Shown here: piece by piece, positions 38,994 to 50,657 of the stretch | Layout: each line of letters begins with the position of its first letter | Position numbering within the stretch: position 1 is the stretch's first letter | Source: Antedon mediterranea | Lineage: Eukaryota > Echinodermata > Crinoidea > Comatulida > Antedonidae | Reading direction: 5' to 3' | Assembly: GCF_964355755.1 (NCBI RefSeq) | Contig: NC_092675.1 | Coordinates: forward strand, 23,786,412-23,850,411 | Length of the DNA: 64,000 nt | Notes under the pieces: generated by a model | The model's database searches: none | What the model was told of the DNA's origin: nothing | What the model saw: only the letters and a program-made list of their open reading frames with translations | Program-made: the position numbers and the translations under genes

Positions 38994-39394
38994 AAGCTAT
39001 TTAAAATTACAATGTAAAGGATTGGACAAATTTGATGCAGATGTTGACATCAGTTTTACTAAGTGATTCAGTATTATATACCCTTTGTAGATGGAAAGAC
39101 CTCGGACTGTGAACGCATTATGTACTTTATCCTTTAAATCCTTCATTTTGAAAAGTATCCAGCATGGCTATCCTGTAAAACAAAACTACAGTGCAGTATT
39201 CATCAAAACTGAACCATTTTCCAGTAAAGCGTTTAAAGTTCAATAAATAAATTTGATAAAAACGAAATCTCAAATGTGAACAGGGATTGTGTAGAACTTA
39301 AGACATAATGGTCACTCTGGATTATAACCTACAGTATAGCAGACAGGGATAGATTCCCACTAATGATGCAATTCAATTAAGGATGTAAGTTCAG

Positions 39395-39782
39395 CGCATT
39401 CGTTTTAAAATCCTGTTGCTGACATATAAGGCCATCAACGGATGTGCTCCAGCCTACATATGTGACATATGTGACCTCATTACTCCGTCAACAAACTCTA
39501 CGCTTCGTTCATCCAGCAGACTTCTTCTAAAACCTGGACCCCGTTCCGGTTTTACGGTGATCATGCTTTCGCTGTCGCAGCCCCAAAACTCTGGAACACT
39601 CTACCCCTCGAAATACGCTCATCAAAATCTGTAATCACATTTAAAACTAAACTCAAAACTCATCTCTTCAGAGAAGCATAATCACACGCTACTACTTGCA
39701 CAGATCTTGGAAAACACAGCGCTTTGAAACCTTTGTCTCTTGCGCTTTATAAATGTTATTTATTATTATTATTATTATTATT
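39395..39782 (+). mobile_element. 3' fragment of a non-LTR retrotransposon (CR1/L2-like), frameshifted
   Basis: The translation starts near 39398 with KILLLTYKAINGCAPAYICD and RSSSRLLLKPGP. After a frame change it continues with AVAAPKLWNTLPLEIRSS and FKTKLKTHLFREA, ending at a TAA near 39680. This is the conserved C-terminal end of a reverse-transcriptase ORF in jockey/CR1/L2-type LINEs. The 3' tail passes GCGCTTTATAAATG and ends in an ATT microsatellite (to about 39782). It is a 5'-truncated dead copy in an intron or leader region of the Kelch gene. Confidence 0.8.
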
Positions 39783-41244
39783 AAGTAAGCTAAACACATG
39801 TAATTTTACAATCACAAGCAATGGATTATTCAAACAGTCGCTTGTCATTGGTTACGACCAGTCTAGTGGGAACCTTGTTCATAATCTATAATTAATTAAA
39901 TTATCAATCCTGGACCTAGATTGGAAGCAAGCAAGGTAACACCATCCAAGCTACAGATTCACCCAAACACTGTAAATAAACTTGTAATATTTGCACTGAG
40001 GAAGGGTTAGTGTTTTTAAAACTTTGCAATATTTTTGTGGATGTTTATTTTACTTTGAATATAGTTTTCATAGTTTTTGCTTATTTATTTGTAACTCCAT
40101 TGAGATCCAGCCACTGAGATACCCATATTAATAATTAATATTACTGTCATTTTTTCAGTGTGCCTTTTGATAAACATATTTAATATTTAAATTAATTCTT
40201 TATTTTCATTTCTTTCTGTTAAAAGCTCTAATTGTGTATTATAGATCAGAAAGCAGTGTCTAAAAATAGTAGTAAAATTGTCCTTTTAGTATCCATGGTG
40301 TTTTATTATTAATACTATGCTATATCATAATGACAACAAACTTTCTTAAAATAAAATGTTGATTGAAATTTCAGATCTGCTCGATATAACATTATAATTA
40401 ATTTATACTGGATACATCAATTCAACCAACCTATCACTTACAAACTACTAGGTAGCCTTTGAATTGCATCTAATAAAATGTCAAAATCCAAAATGTTTGG
40501 AAATGACATTTAAACCTGTTTGCAATCAGAAAAGTACAATCTATCTGAAGTACAGTTAATAGGCCTACTACTAAACAAACAACCTATTAATTATGAAATC
40601 TACTGTAAAATTAAATATAGCTAGGGGGATTGCAAAGTCTTATTATATGTAGGTCTTGGAATCTATGCATTCTTTCTATAATATAGTTAGGCCTATGGGA
40701 CTTAATCATTGATACATGAACAAATCCTTTTGTTTGAAAGATATCAGTTGTTTCTGATCTGATATTGATAATGTTATTTAAATGAGTCCAAGGGTAGCCT
40801 ACATTTATATTTTGGTCTTGATGATGTCATGAACAGAAAGAAAGTGCTTGTTCAAATATTGATACCTGTACTGTACTGTATGTTCACAAGTACGGCTGGC
40901 ATAAGCCTTGCTTAACTTAAGCCTCAGCATTGTTAAATCCACTAACAGAATCTACTTAACTAATGCCACAGAGCTAACTCCAGGGATGATTGAATAGCCT
41001 TTATTTCAAATTGGCATACACATTTTATACAATATTTTATATAGTATATTTAATGTGAAAGTAATATTGACTTCTAGAAAATTGATGGAATAGTTCAGTT
41101 GACAATTTAGACAACAATGTCACATCAACAACTCCCTGGTCACATACAGTAAAACGTTAGTGTCTGTAGTGATGCACGTATTTTGCACATGAGGGAGTAT
41201 TATTGTCATCCAGATGTCCTCATCAGAAATTCCTAGGTATCATA

Positions 41245-41771
41245 GGGCCTGTTTCTATTCTATTGAAAAATAAAAAAAGAATGTTTTTTTTGGTAACCAA
41301 TTTCGGCAGTTGTTTTTGATAATAAAGATCGCGTTGCAGCTTAATTTTTACTCCAATAAAACCGGTTCTGTTTCATGTGCGTTCGTTATGAATGACATCA
41401 TTATATACCACGGTTCATTAGGCGGAAGCGCAATTGGATCGAGGTCATGTTTACTTTTTTTCGCATAGCGATCCCCAATAATTGCATCCATTTTGTCATA
41501 GAGAAGGAGCAGGTAATCCTGTCATTATTACCTGAAACGCTATTGTGGTTCTTGGTTAAAGTATAGTTACGTCACACCCTCATAAATTGTCAAGTTGAAC
41601 TCGTATTTCAAAAAGGTTCATTGCGATCGAGACCGGAATTAATTGGGGTTTTTGAAACCGTTTTTAAGATCGGTTCTTTTTGATAGAAACCCATTTCTGG
41701 TGGCAAGAAAAAAACGTTCTTGAAAAGAACGGTATTCAAAACTGTATTTTCTGCTCAATATAGACAGGCCC
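41245..41771. mobile_element. PIF/Harbinger (Tourist)-like MITE
   Basis: The left end GGGCCTGTTTCTATTCTATT pairs with the right end, which in reverse complement begins GGGCCTGTCTATATTGAG. ATA lies on both sides, which could be a three-base target duplication. GGGCCTGTTT ends are typical of Tourist-type MITEs. No coding capacity. Confidence 0.55.
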
Positions 41772-44085
41772 ATACAGTATGTCTTAAAATAAAACCAGGT
41801 TGCTAGATTTTTAAAAGACTTTTTCAGATGCCTGGTTTGTAGGTGATGAGTCAGTCAGTAGCAGAGTTGTTGTTTTATTCTACACATCATAACACCTCAA
41901 TTGAACAGTAAGGTCAATGTAAATTAATTATTTCCTTACTTCTTATCAAGTTATGATTTGGGAATACAAACATGAGTACTTACTTACTTTTATAAAATAA
42001 ACTACAGTGTGTCGCACAGTTAACATTTTTCATTATTTCTGACTGCTGCAAAAAATTATATAAAACATTTTAATACTGGTAAAATGTTTATCAGAAAAAA
42101 AACTGACACAGAATTAAAAGGCTGCAAAAATAAATTGACAGTTTTTCATTGTTAGGCCTATATTGTATGTACCCATAATTAAAAGAAGTGTTTACAGTCC
42201 TACATGTGTTGGGCACTGTTATTGCAGCGTTGTAAATTTTGTATTTAGTCACTGTTATTAATTTCATTATTGCACTGCGCATAGCTGGAATGACTATTTG
42301 AGATTACATTCATTGTATTGAAAGCTGTTTAACTTCACAGCAAGGATATTATATGATGAGTCACATATCAGTTAGCAAATTTCTCGCATTGTAATAGATG
42401 CTTAAGCGTCGATTCTCTCTCGTAAACCATATCAAAACAGGATGCCTATTTTATCAGATTTTACGTTAATATTCACTTTTAACTCATCCGTTGTCAATTT
42501 GTTTTATTCTACGATTGGCTTGACACATGTACCATTTGCAGCAGCGTAATTGATGACTATTAATTCCAAATAATTAAATTAGAACTTTTTATATACAATA
42601 CAAAAATAATAAATAATAACATTTAAAAGAAGAACTTCCAAATACTGCTGCATACTTTTTAATTATTTTAATATTACTGTAAGGATCATCAAAAAATGAA
42701 TTGATATAAACAGGCCTTGTCTTTTGAAAATAATAGGTGTGCTACAAATGCACTCCTCAATACGTTAATATATAACTCTCAATACAGGAGTGCTGTACAG
42801 TAGGTGTGCTGTTTGTATTTTGGTGTGTAGAAGTTTACCAAATTTAAGCTTGTTGTAAATCGCAAGAGCAGTTTAGTAGTGTGTTAGGTGAGTGGTCACA
42901 CTCGCATGCCTTAAAAGACAAGGCCTGATATGGCATGCTATTGAATAGTTCATGGCACTCGTTAAAGAAGGGAATTCAATGTTTTAATAAGCTTTTGTGA
43001 TATTGGTTTAATCCATAAAATCAATGCATTCTGGTGACAATTTAACTTGAAATGTCCTCTAAATTTTTGGATGCCATCTTGCAAACACTCGCTTTACAGG
43101 CATCAATATAGAGAGTTAATATGGCAGCTATTCTGAAAATTATATTTTAAAAAATGGCCACAAAGATGGAGTAAAAACATATTCCTCCCTCAATACAACC
43201 TCTCCCCCCACCCAAAAAAAAATATATATATACTCCATTTTGTGACATACTGTATTGATCTTCACCAAAACAAACTTGCATAAATTTGCATATAAAGTAA
43301 ATTAGCCAAAAAATATGATAATTTACATCCTTCACCCCTCCTTCTCCCCACACTAATATAAGATATGTCAAAAGCTATTTGACGCCTAAGTAGATTAGAC
43401 CCATTCTGCACTGGTTCAGCATCTAAAATAAATGTGTCTATATTATTTATGAATATAACCCCTACTTATTCAGTGTATTATTATTAATTAGTAGCATTAA
43501 TTATATCAGCCATCTGTTTAGGTTTTCCATATCAGGCTGTTTAGGACTGTCAACATAATATCCATGCTATTTGTAGACTGGGTCATTATCCTAATACCTG
43601 TAGTAAACTGCCTCTCTTTCCCTCATCTATGGATAACTGTATCAGATTTTCAAGGTCGTTTGCTTGCAGTAGTTGCATAAATTATTAAGTATTCTTTGTT
43701 TCAATATGCTAATACATACAGAACATTTTTTTTATTTATGGATATTAATAAATGCTGTAATATTACTTGACTGAAATCTGAAATCAAAATTTAGTTTAAA
43801 AAAATAGTGTCAAAAAATAAATTTTAATAATCCGTAAACAAATACAATACGTTATATAGGTTATATAACAAAAATAAAAACTATACTAAATTATTATTAT
43901 TTTTTTTTACAATTACTGGGCCTATACTAAAATTTTAATAATGAAATGAAATTTGCAAAAATAGAGAACAAAATAATGTAGTGAGGACAATCGGTCAACC
44001 CTGACTGCGGGTTGATAGGCCTGGTACATTCGTGTACAGTAGGGCTTCGTATCATGATCTTAACAGATTGTTCCTGCCAAAAGTG

Positions 44086-44129
44086 GTCATGAATATTAAC
44101 AACATTGTCACAATGTTAATATTCATGAC
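44086..44129. repeat. Long hairpin, 20-bp stem with three-base bulge
   Basis: GTCATGAATATT pairs with AATATTCATGAC and, inside it, AACATTGT pairs with ACAATGTT around a single-base centre, with an AAC bulge in the left arm. It could form a compact stem in RNA or be a foldback relic. Confidence 0.65.
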
Positions 44130-45392
44130 TTTTATGATTGTCATTGTTTTAAATACAGTACTCCAATGCCTTCGGTCAGACTGGATTCACCAATGTAAAA
44201 GAATGTGCACTTAAAATCACAACCAATAATATATTAATCCTGGGAATTAAAAACATGGTTTCTTTAAATTAAATCATTTTAGATCCATATTAATGACTTC
44301 TATTAAAACTGGACATACATTATACCCTCCCAGAGTGTATTGGCAACAGTCTTGAGTTTTATGAGCATTTAAAATATGTATCTGGTAAAGACGACAACGA
44401 GAATATTGTATTGTTTCCACCGTCAAATAGGGTATCTATTCCCAAACAATAAAATCTCATATGCAAAATAGTAATATATTTCATGAGAACCATTTCTGTA
44501 CCCCCCAAAAAAACCTTAAAAAACGGAATGTTTTGGCCCTTTACACTTCACACTGTACTTCAAACAAATATCAAAAAATAAATAGTGTGAAAAATTACAT
44601 CTGATACCTTGTGTACTTTTTGCTTGCCTATACTATTATGTAGTGAGGTGATTGTATACATTGTGAATTGCACTGTGTGATGATGATTGATGTTAGGAAA
44701 TTTGGTATGCCAGTTATTTTTTAAGGACACTAGTAGTACTTATAAGGAAACAAATGAGAATCATGATGATGAGCTAAACAGGCAGCTCACAGTCTTTATG
44801 TTTGCTATTGGCCTGTTTTTGCTGCAAAATTTTATATTTTGTATACACTGTACAAAATACACCAGTCATTGTATTTTATTATTTTTTTGAACGAAGAATA
44901 TCAAGATACCAAACTAGGTGTTACACAAATATTTTATAATCATAAATGTACAAATATTTTGTATTAAATAAATTATTGATGACGATGAACATTTTTTATA
45001 TATTCACTTGGCTTTTTCCTCTTGAAAATATACCTTTCAACTTTCACCTCATGAAATTATTTGTACCATTTCACTCATAAACATTCATTATTTGTATACC
45101 ATTCAACACTAATACCAACACCATATATCTCTATGCCAACACCAATGCTTTTTACAATGTTGTATTATGGAAGAAAAAACATTTTTAGTAACTATATTAA
45201 ATAAATGTTTACAGTATTTTTTAATTGGTGTTTATTCTTGATTCTTCTTGATCTAGGTTTAGCTTCTAGAACTGTTTACATGTTGAACTTGCAGCTTTTT
45301 TGGATTAGAGAGTTGAAGCAGGTTTCCAACAGCACATTAACATTAATTAATAATTAATTGTATATTATTTATTTTCCAGATCATAACTCAAG

Positions 45393-47930
45393 ATGGGTTG
45401 CTGCAATAGCTGCAGGAAGCGCTCTAAGTTAAATGAATCTGAAAACCCAATGAACTCTTCACTGGCACCCATTCCAGAAGAAAATGCATTCCTACCACTG
45501 GAGACAATGACCAGTACACCAGGTCTTCGCAGAGAAAGACTGGATGGCTACATCACAGGTTCCAATTTATCAATATCCAAGAAAACTAACTCTAACTTGT
45601 CAATCGCCCTTAAACGGATGTCTGGTGCGAGTTTCTATCGTCTTGCCAGAGGAGGGGACAGCGACTACAATCTGACAGATGATGAGGGCAGTGTCTGGAC
45701 GTTGGCATCTTCTACCATGGACAATCCAGAAGTCGATGACCCAGATTATGCTGCTGATGTCCTTGCCAGTTTACATCTAGGTCTTATGAATGGCCTATAT
45801 ACAGATTTCACTATTGCTACAAGGAACCAGCAGTTCCACTGTCACAAAGCCATTTTGGCTGCTGCCAGTCGATATTTCTCGTTAATGTTTTATGAGAAGA
45901 GGAAAGAGAACGGTAAAACGGAAGTAGTTGCTTGTAAACCTATCAGTTATATCGACCTATCAAACATTGCCCCTCCCATCATGCTCACTATTATTGAATA
46001 TATATACACGGCAAAGATAATAATGTGTTTAGAGACTGTACATGATTTGCTGGTTGCTTCTCAGTTATTCCAATTAAATTCAGCAGAGGAAGCTTGTAGA
46101 GAATTCATTGAAAGAATCGAAGCTTCAAGTCGATTCAGTGATGATGAAATGATCAAAAGGATCCAACCAGAGTACACATTCAAACAACCTTTTCATGTCA
46201 ATGAAATTCTCCTTGGATTGAATAACCAAAGAGTAGAAAAGAAATTTACAGATATTACCCTTAGTTGCGACGATCAAGAGTTTGCCTGTCACCGTATTGT
46301 ACTAGCCACTATACATCCAACATTAGAAGAAAAGATGAAGACTGTAAACATGGATAATCAATTAGTCTTTAAAGGTATATCAGCCTCTGTGTTAAAAACT
46401 CTAATCGCGTATACATACACCTCCAAGTTGGAGATCAATGCTGACAATGCAATAGATGTATTACGTTTGTCTTGTCGTCTACAACATACAACAGCTATCA
46501 GAAAATGCAGCGACTTCTTAAAGTCTTCGATCAACTGTGCCAACTGTTTATCCATTCAAGAAGCCGCAAGCAGTGAACACTGTGAATACTTGAACAGAAT
46601 GGCGCTGAAATATGCGCTGCGAAACTTCAAAGAAGTTATTAAACAGAAAGCATTTGTAATCATGCCATTAAAACAACTGTTGCGTTACCTTGGTGACAAC
46701 AGCCTGAACGTACATGCAGAACAGGAGGTCTTTGATGCGTTATCAATCTGGGTGAACCACAGTCCTGAAAGTAGAAGCAAGTACGTCTGTGAAATTCTAA
46801 CACGTGTACGTCTACTTTTTGTCGATCCAAAATACCTAAAACAGACCATCTTACAGAGTGATCTGATAATGAACAATGTAGATTGTGAGAAGATGGTAAC
46901 TAAATCAGTTGATGTACACCAACAGATCAGAGATGGCAGAAATTGTTCTGACTTGAGGATAAATGCAAGGAGGTCTTATGGAGAAGTCTCGGTTGTAGTT
47001 GGAGGAAGGTATAAGAATGGTGAATGGATAAATGATGTGTGGTATTATGATCATGTTAAGAGGAAATGGATTGCCATGACCTCTTTACCAAGTGGCAATG
47101 AAGAGTACAATGTGATATCATTCTGCAATGACATTTATGCTATCGGTGGCATTAACAAATTTGGAAATGTTGTGTCTGAAGTGTGGCGTTATGATACACT
47201 TTTCGACGAATGGACTCGCGTAGAAGATTTAAATGCACCAAGAATTGGTCATGGTGTTGGCATACTCTTCGACAAAATATATGTTGTCGGAGGTCGCGAT
47301 GGTTACACTGGAGAAAGTACTAATGAAATGGAGAAATATAATAGAAGAACGAATGAATGGAAGATTGGTGAACCTATGACTTATGGCGTGATGAATCCAG
47401 TTGTTGTTGCTCACAGTCGCAGACTTTATGTGATAGGTGGTAGGCACGAGGACGGAGACATTTTGTTTCAATGTTTCCACCAAGATAAAAATACTTGGAC
47501 AGTCTTAACGCATGTCGGTTTGTTGTATGAGCCACGGATTGCTGCTACTATAAAAAACAAAATCTATCTAGTTGGTGGCAAACAAGAATACAATGTACAT
47601 ATTTACGACCCAAATAAAGACAATTTGACAGCAGCAGGAGAGATGCCACATGCAGAAGCTCATGCTAGAGAACTTTACTCTGGTACAACCACCAACAAAA
47701 AGCTGATTGTCACAGGTGGTCATTGGGCAATTGGGACAGCTGATGACCCTTTAATAATTGCAACGAACAGTGTAGAGCAATATGATCCGGTCACAAATGA
47801 CTGGACAGTGCTGGGTCCAATGCCAAGGGCCCTATCACAGCATGGATGTGTTGCAATTAAGAAGTTTATTGGCTTACCGATGCCTACATCATGGTCGTCT
47901 AAATCGCCATTCCATGCACCTACCAATTAA
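45393..47930 (+). CDS. Double-BTB Kelch protein with N-terminal acylation motif, single coding exon
   Basis: One uninterrupted 845-aa frame. Its start lies 13 bases after a strong acceptor (TTTTCCAG, ending 45379), so upstream exons are probably non-coding. The N-terminus MGCCNSCRKRSK fits N-myristoylation at Gly2 with palmitoylation at neighbouring cysteines and a basic patch. After a Ser-rich low-complexity stretch come BTB 1 (about 127-243, with FHCHKAILAAASRYF), BTB 2 (about 271-380, FACHRIVLATIHPTL), a BACK region (about 385-490) and six Kelch repeats (about 530-825, with GG motifs such as VVGGRDGY and IGGRHEDG). BTB-BACK-Kelch proteins usually act as Cullin-3 ubiquitin-ligase adaptors, BTB binding Cul3 and Kelch binding the substrate. 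Two BTB domains plus a membrane anchor are unusual. I do not recognise a one-to-one named orthologue. Membrane targeting is inferred. Confidence 0.93.
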   Translation: MGCCNSCRKRSKLNESENPMNSSLAPIPEENAFLPLETMTSTPGLRRERLDGYITGSNLSISKKTNSNLSIALKRMSGASFYRLARGGDSDYNLTDDEGSVWTLASSTMDNPEVDDPDYAADVLASLHLGLMNGLYTDFTIATRNQQFHCHKAILAAASRYFSLMFYEKRKENGKTEVVACKPISYIDLSNIAPPIMLTIIEYIYTAKIIMCLETVHDLLVASQLFQLNSAEEACREFIERIEASSRFSDDEMIKRIQPEYTFKQPFHVNEILLGLNNQRVEKKFTDITLSCDDQEFACHRIVLATIHPTLEEKMKTVNMDNQLVFKGISASVLKTLIAYTYTSKLEINADNAIDVLRLSCRLQHTTAIRKCSDFLKSSINCANCLSIQEAASSEHCEYLNRMALKYALRNFKEVIKQKAFVIMPLKQLLRYLGDNSLNVHAEQEVFDALSIWVNHSPESRSKYVCEILTRVRLLFVDPKYLKQTILQSDLIMNNVDCEKMVTKSVDVHQQIRDGRNCSDLRINARRSYGEVSVVVGGRYKNGEWINDVWYYDHVKRKWIAMTSLPSGNEEYNVISFCNDIYAIGGINKFGNVVSEVWRYDTLFDEWTRVEDLNAPRIGHGVGILFDKIYVVGGRDGYTGESTNEMEKYNRRTNEWKIGEPMTYGVMNPVVVAHSRRLYVIGGRHEDGDILFQCFHQDKNTWTVLTHVGLLYEPRIAATIKNKIYLVGGKQEYNVHIYDPNKDNLTAAGEMPHAEAHARELYSGTTTNKKLIVTGGHWAIGTADDPLIIATNSVEQYDPVTNDWTVLGPMPRALSQHGCVAIKKFIGLPMPTSWSSKSPFHAPTN

Positions 47931-48689
47931 TTGCAAAACTTTTTTTCATTCATATTATAATTTTCCATTCCACATCATTGCAAACATTTTTTTATAATAT
48001 CATTTATTTTGTTTACAAACTGTGCTGCTAAATATGTGCTACATATTTTTTTTTTTAAATACATACCAATCCCTGTCTTTCATAATTTTAAAATTTTCTA
48101 GAGTAACTTGTGACCAATGTCAGAGATTTATATTCCAGTTGTGAACTTTAAAGTAAAGTGACACAAATATAAGCACGTAACTCCTGGGAATAATAGCCCA
48201 CCTCAAATGTAGCTTTCAGTACGTAATAACCCACTTCTTGGTTCTTTAAATATGCCAAGCCAAACCTGTATGTCATCCTGTATGGCATTATACTCATTTC
48301 AGTAACGGTAAATTAAGCAAAATTTGTCCTGTGCAAATTCACAGAATAACCTTAATCCCTCCATGTTCACCTTGCTAGATGATTTTCCCTTGTTTAAAAA
48401 TTATTTATCTTAATGAATGCACTAGAGTAACAGTGATTGTACTTACCTACTTGCTATAATAGAGATCATTGTTTTAAATTAAGGTATTGTATAGTAAGAA
48501 GCATACAATGGGAATAATTGGTTTGCATTGCAAATACAAGATAACAGGCTATATTGTTTTTACTGAGTATATAACTGGGTTCATAGTTTGATGACAAAAA
48601 TCATGTAAAATGTATTAGAAATAAAAATTATGTAGAAATTATAATATGTAATTTAATATTAAAATGTATCAGTATTATAACTTAAGGCC

Positions 48690-48799
48690 TAAAATATCAT
48701 GCTTGTTTGGTATCTCACCCACAGCCATGAACATAATTATACGGTTAAAATATCATGTTTGTTTGCTATCTCACCCACAGCCATGAACATAATTATACG
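48690..48799. repeat. 56-bp tandem duplication
   Basis: Two adjacent copies of a 56-base unit containing TATCTCACCCACAGCCATGA differ at only a few positions. It lies within the presumed 3' UTR of the Kelch gene. Confidence 0.8.
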
Positions 48800-48950
48800 A
48801 TGGTTGATAATTGTATCTGTTTTCTATTTGACAATGTATAAAACTGTGTTTATAGATTTCTAAGGGTATGTTCACATGTACAATGAAATGTTACAAAGTT
48901 TTCACAAGAATTTATTAATGAATTGCAATAAATACAGATGTTACATTTTC

Positions 48951-49117
48951 GGGTCTTTCACAGTTCCCGTCCGGTGCAGAAAATGCAAATGAACGTAAAT
49001 GTTTTTTATGCTATGCGCATATCGATTGGTGCATAGCCGCGTGTAGCGTCGTGAAAACGAAACATTAATGTTTGATTCGCCGGACCGGAACTGTGCTGGA
49101 ACAGGTGTGAAAGACCC
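48951..49117. mobile_element. Small MITE with GGGTCTTTCACA ends
   Basis: The left end GGGTCTTTCACAGTTCC and the right end, in reverse complement GGGTCTTTCACACCTGTTCC, are inverted copies, followed inward by a second matching block around CCGTCCGG. It is 167 bp, with no coding capacity. The superfamily was not determined. Confidence 0.6.
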
Positions 49118-50358
49118 TTTAATCTTCTATACCACTGTCTAGGGCCCTAATTCTCTTGCTACGCCAGCATTATGCCGTACCTAAACATACCCTCGAGACT
49201 AACATTAACAAACAATATGTACAGGTTTCAATTAAATGGACTGTGTAAATGTGCGTTATGCACGTTACAAACTTGCTTTATGAATTGCTAAAGTTTACCA
49301 TTTTACAATGGTATAGTGTATTTACGGTTTAGGATGGAGTACAGGATATGCTCCCTCAATTCAAATATGGTATTCCTTTCAGTGTAATATGAAAAATTAG
49401 AGATTCGTAGTAGACATTTAACATTTCTCTAAAATAAATCAATGTGTAATACTCTATGGCATAAAATATACCTGACATCTTGTGTTCATTCAGACAAGAA
49501 CATTTCATGTCAGAAAAGGTGCTTTTTAGTCTGTGGTGTGTTACCATTTAATTCACATTGCATGTTGCAGCTGTGAGTATGTGAATTTCTTTAGGAAAAT
49601 TGGAATGAAAAATGCACAGTATTCAAAATACTATAGACTCACAGCAGGCTTTAGAAACTGTTAACTTTAATTAAATTTGAGTGCTGTAAAATTTTTTTTT
49701 TTTAAATACACACACTCTGTAGCTCAGATCATGTCACACCATGGAACTAACTCCTCATATTAAAAGTCTACACAACGAATAAGTTTTTACTACCCATTAA
49801 GGCATCTGAGAAACAGAATGTGTGCATTGTTGCTGCTTGTTTTTGTGCAAATATGAAATTATAAATAAAACACCGTCCTTTATGTTGTCTGCTGTATAAT
49901 ACAGTACAACATTATATTTAATTCTAGTTTTTATAAGAAAAAAATACTAGTCTGTAATATCGCATTTTTTTAAAAAAAAAGTTTATTTTCTTATTTCAGT
50001 AAATTTAGACAATTAGACTAATGTTGAATAATACTCTTAATTTTTAGTTAAACAACTGGTTCCTTGAAGAAAACATTTTATTAAGAAGATTTTGTGTTTG
50101 TGTGTTCAAAGAAGGATTTAAAAAATGTAGTTTAGTGGGCAAGAATTAACAAATGTTATTAAAAATGGTTTGGTGTAGATTGGTTGTGAAGTTTATCTCA
50201 AAACTGACCGCCTTTTACAGATAAGCTATATAATATCTGTGTTTTCAAATTATTATATGTATTTTGTGTGTGTAGGAATTATAAATGCCTTGTTAAGTTA
50301 ATGATTGTAAGACAACTACCTACCTATTCTAGGACAATAACCCCTGTAAAACAATTAG

Positions 50359-50657
50359 CCCTCCCGTAACAACTATTTCCCCCCCCCCCTCCCGTAACAA
50401 CTATCCTACCCCCTCCCTTAACAAACAACTATTCCCCCTCCCGTAACAACTATCCCCCTCCCGTAACAACTACCCCCCTCCCTCTCCCCCTCCCGTAACA
50501 ACTACCCCCCCCCCCCCCTCCCCCTCCCCCTCCCGTAACAACTATCCACACCTCCCGTAACAACTATCCACACCTCCCGTAACAACTATCCACACCTCCC
50601 GTAACAACTACCACACCTCCCGTAACAACTACCCCCCCCCCCCTCCCGTAACAACTA
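50359..50657. repeat. C-rich minisatellite, G-quadruplex-prone on the minus strand
   Basis: More than a dozen imperfect copies of a unit centred on CTCCCGTAACAACTA are separated by C runs of variable length (up to about 13). The minus strand carries many closely spaced G runs. It lies downstream of the Kelch stop codon, possibly in the 3' UTR. Confidence 0.85.

Larger units (their letters stand above)
32431..45392. other. 13-kb region without coding exons
   Basis: This lies between the divergent VWA7-like gene B and the Kelch gene, so both promoters should be here. I find no coding exon. Contents: a 67-bp direct repeat (32765 and 34442), a hairpin near 33243-33354, a piggyBac-like MITE (34636-35184), probable leader exons of the Kelch gene (ending at 36412 and at 37916-37978), two copies of a dispersed MITE, a retrotransposon 3' fragment (39395-39782), a Tourist-like MITE (41245-41771) and a hairpin at 44086-44129. 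Confidence 0.6.

Noticed and set aside
50359-50657. Possible interstitial telomere-type repeat
   Set aside because: The unit (CTCCCGTAACAACTA with C runs) is not TTAGGG or a variant of it and its period is irregular.
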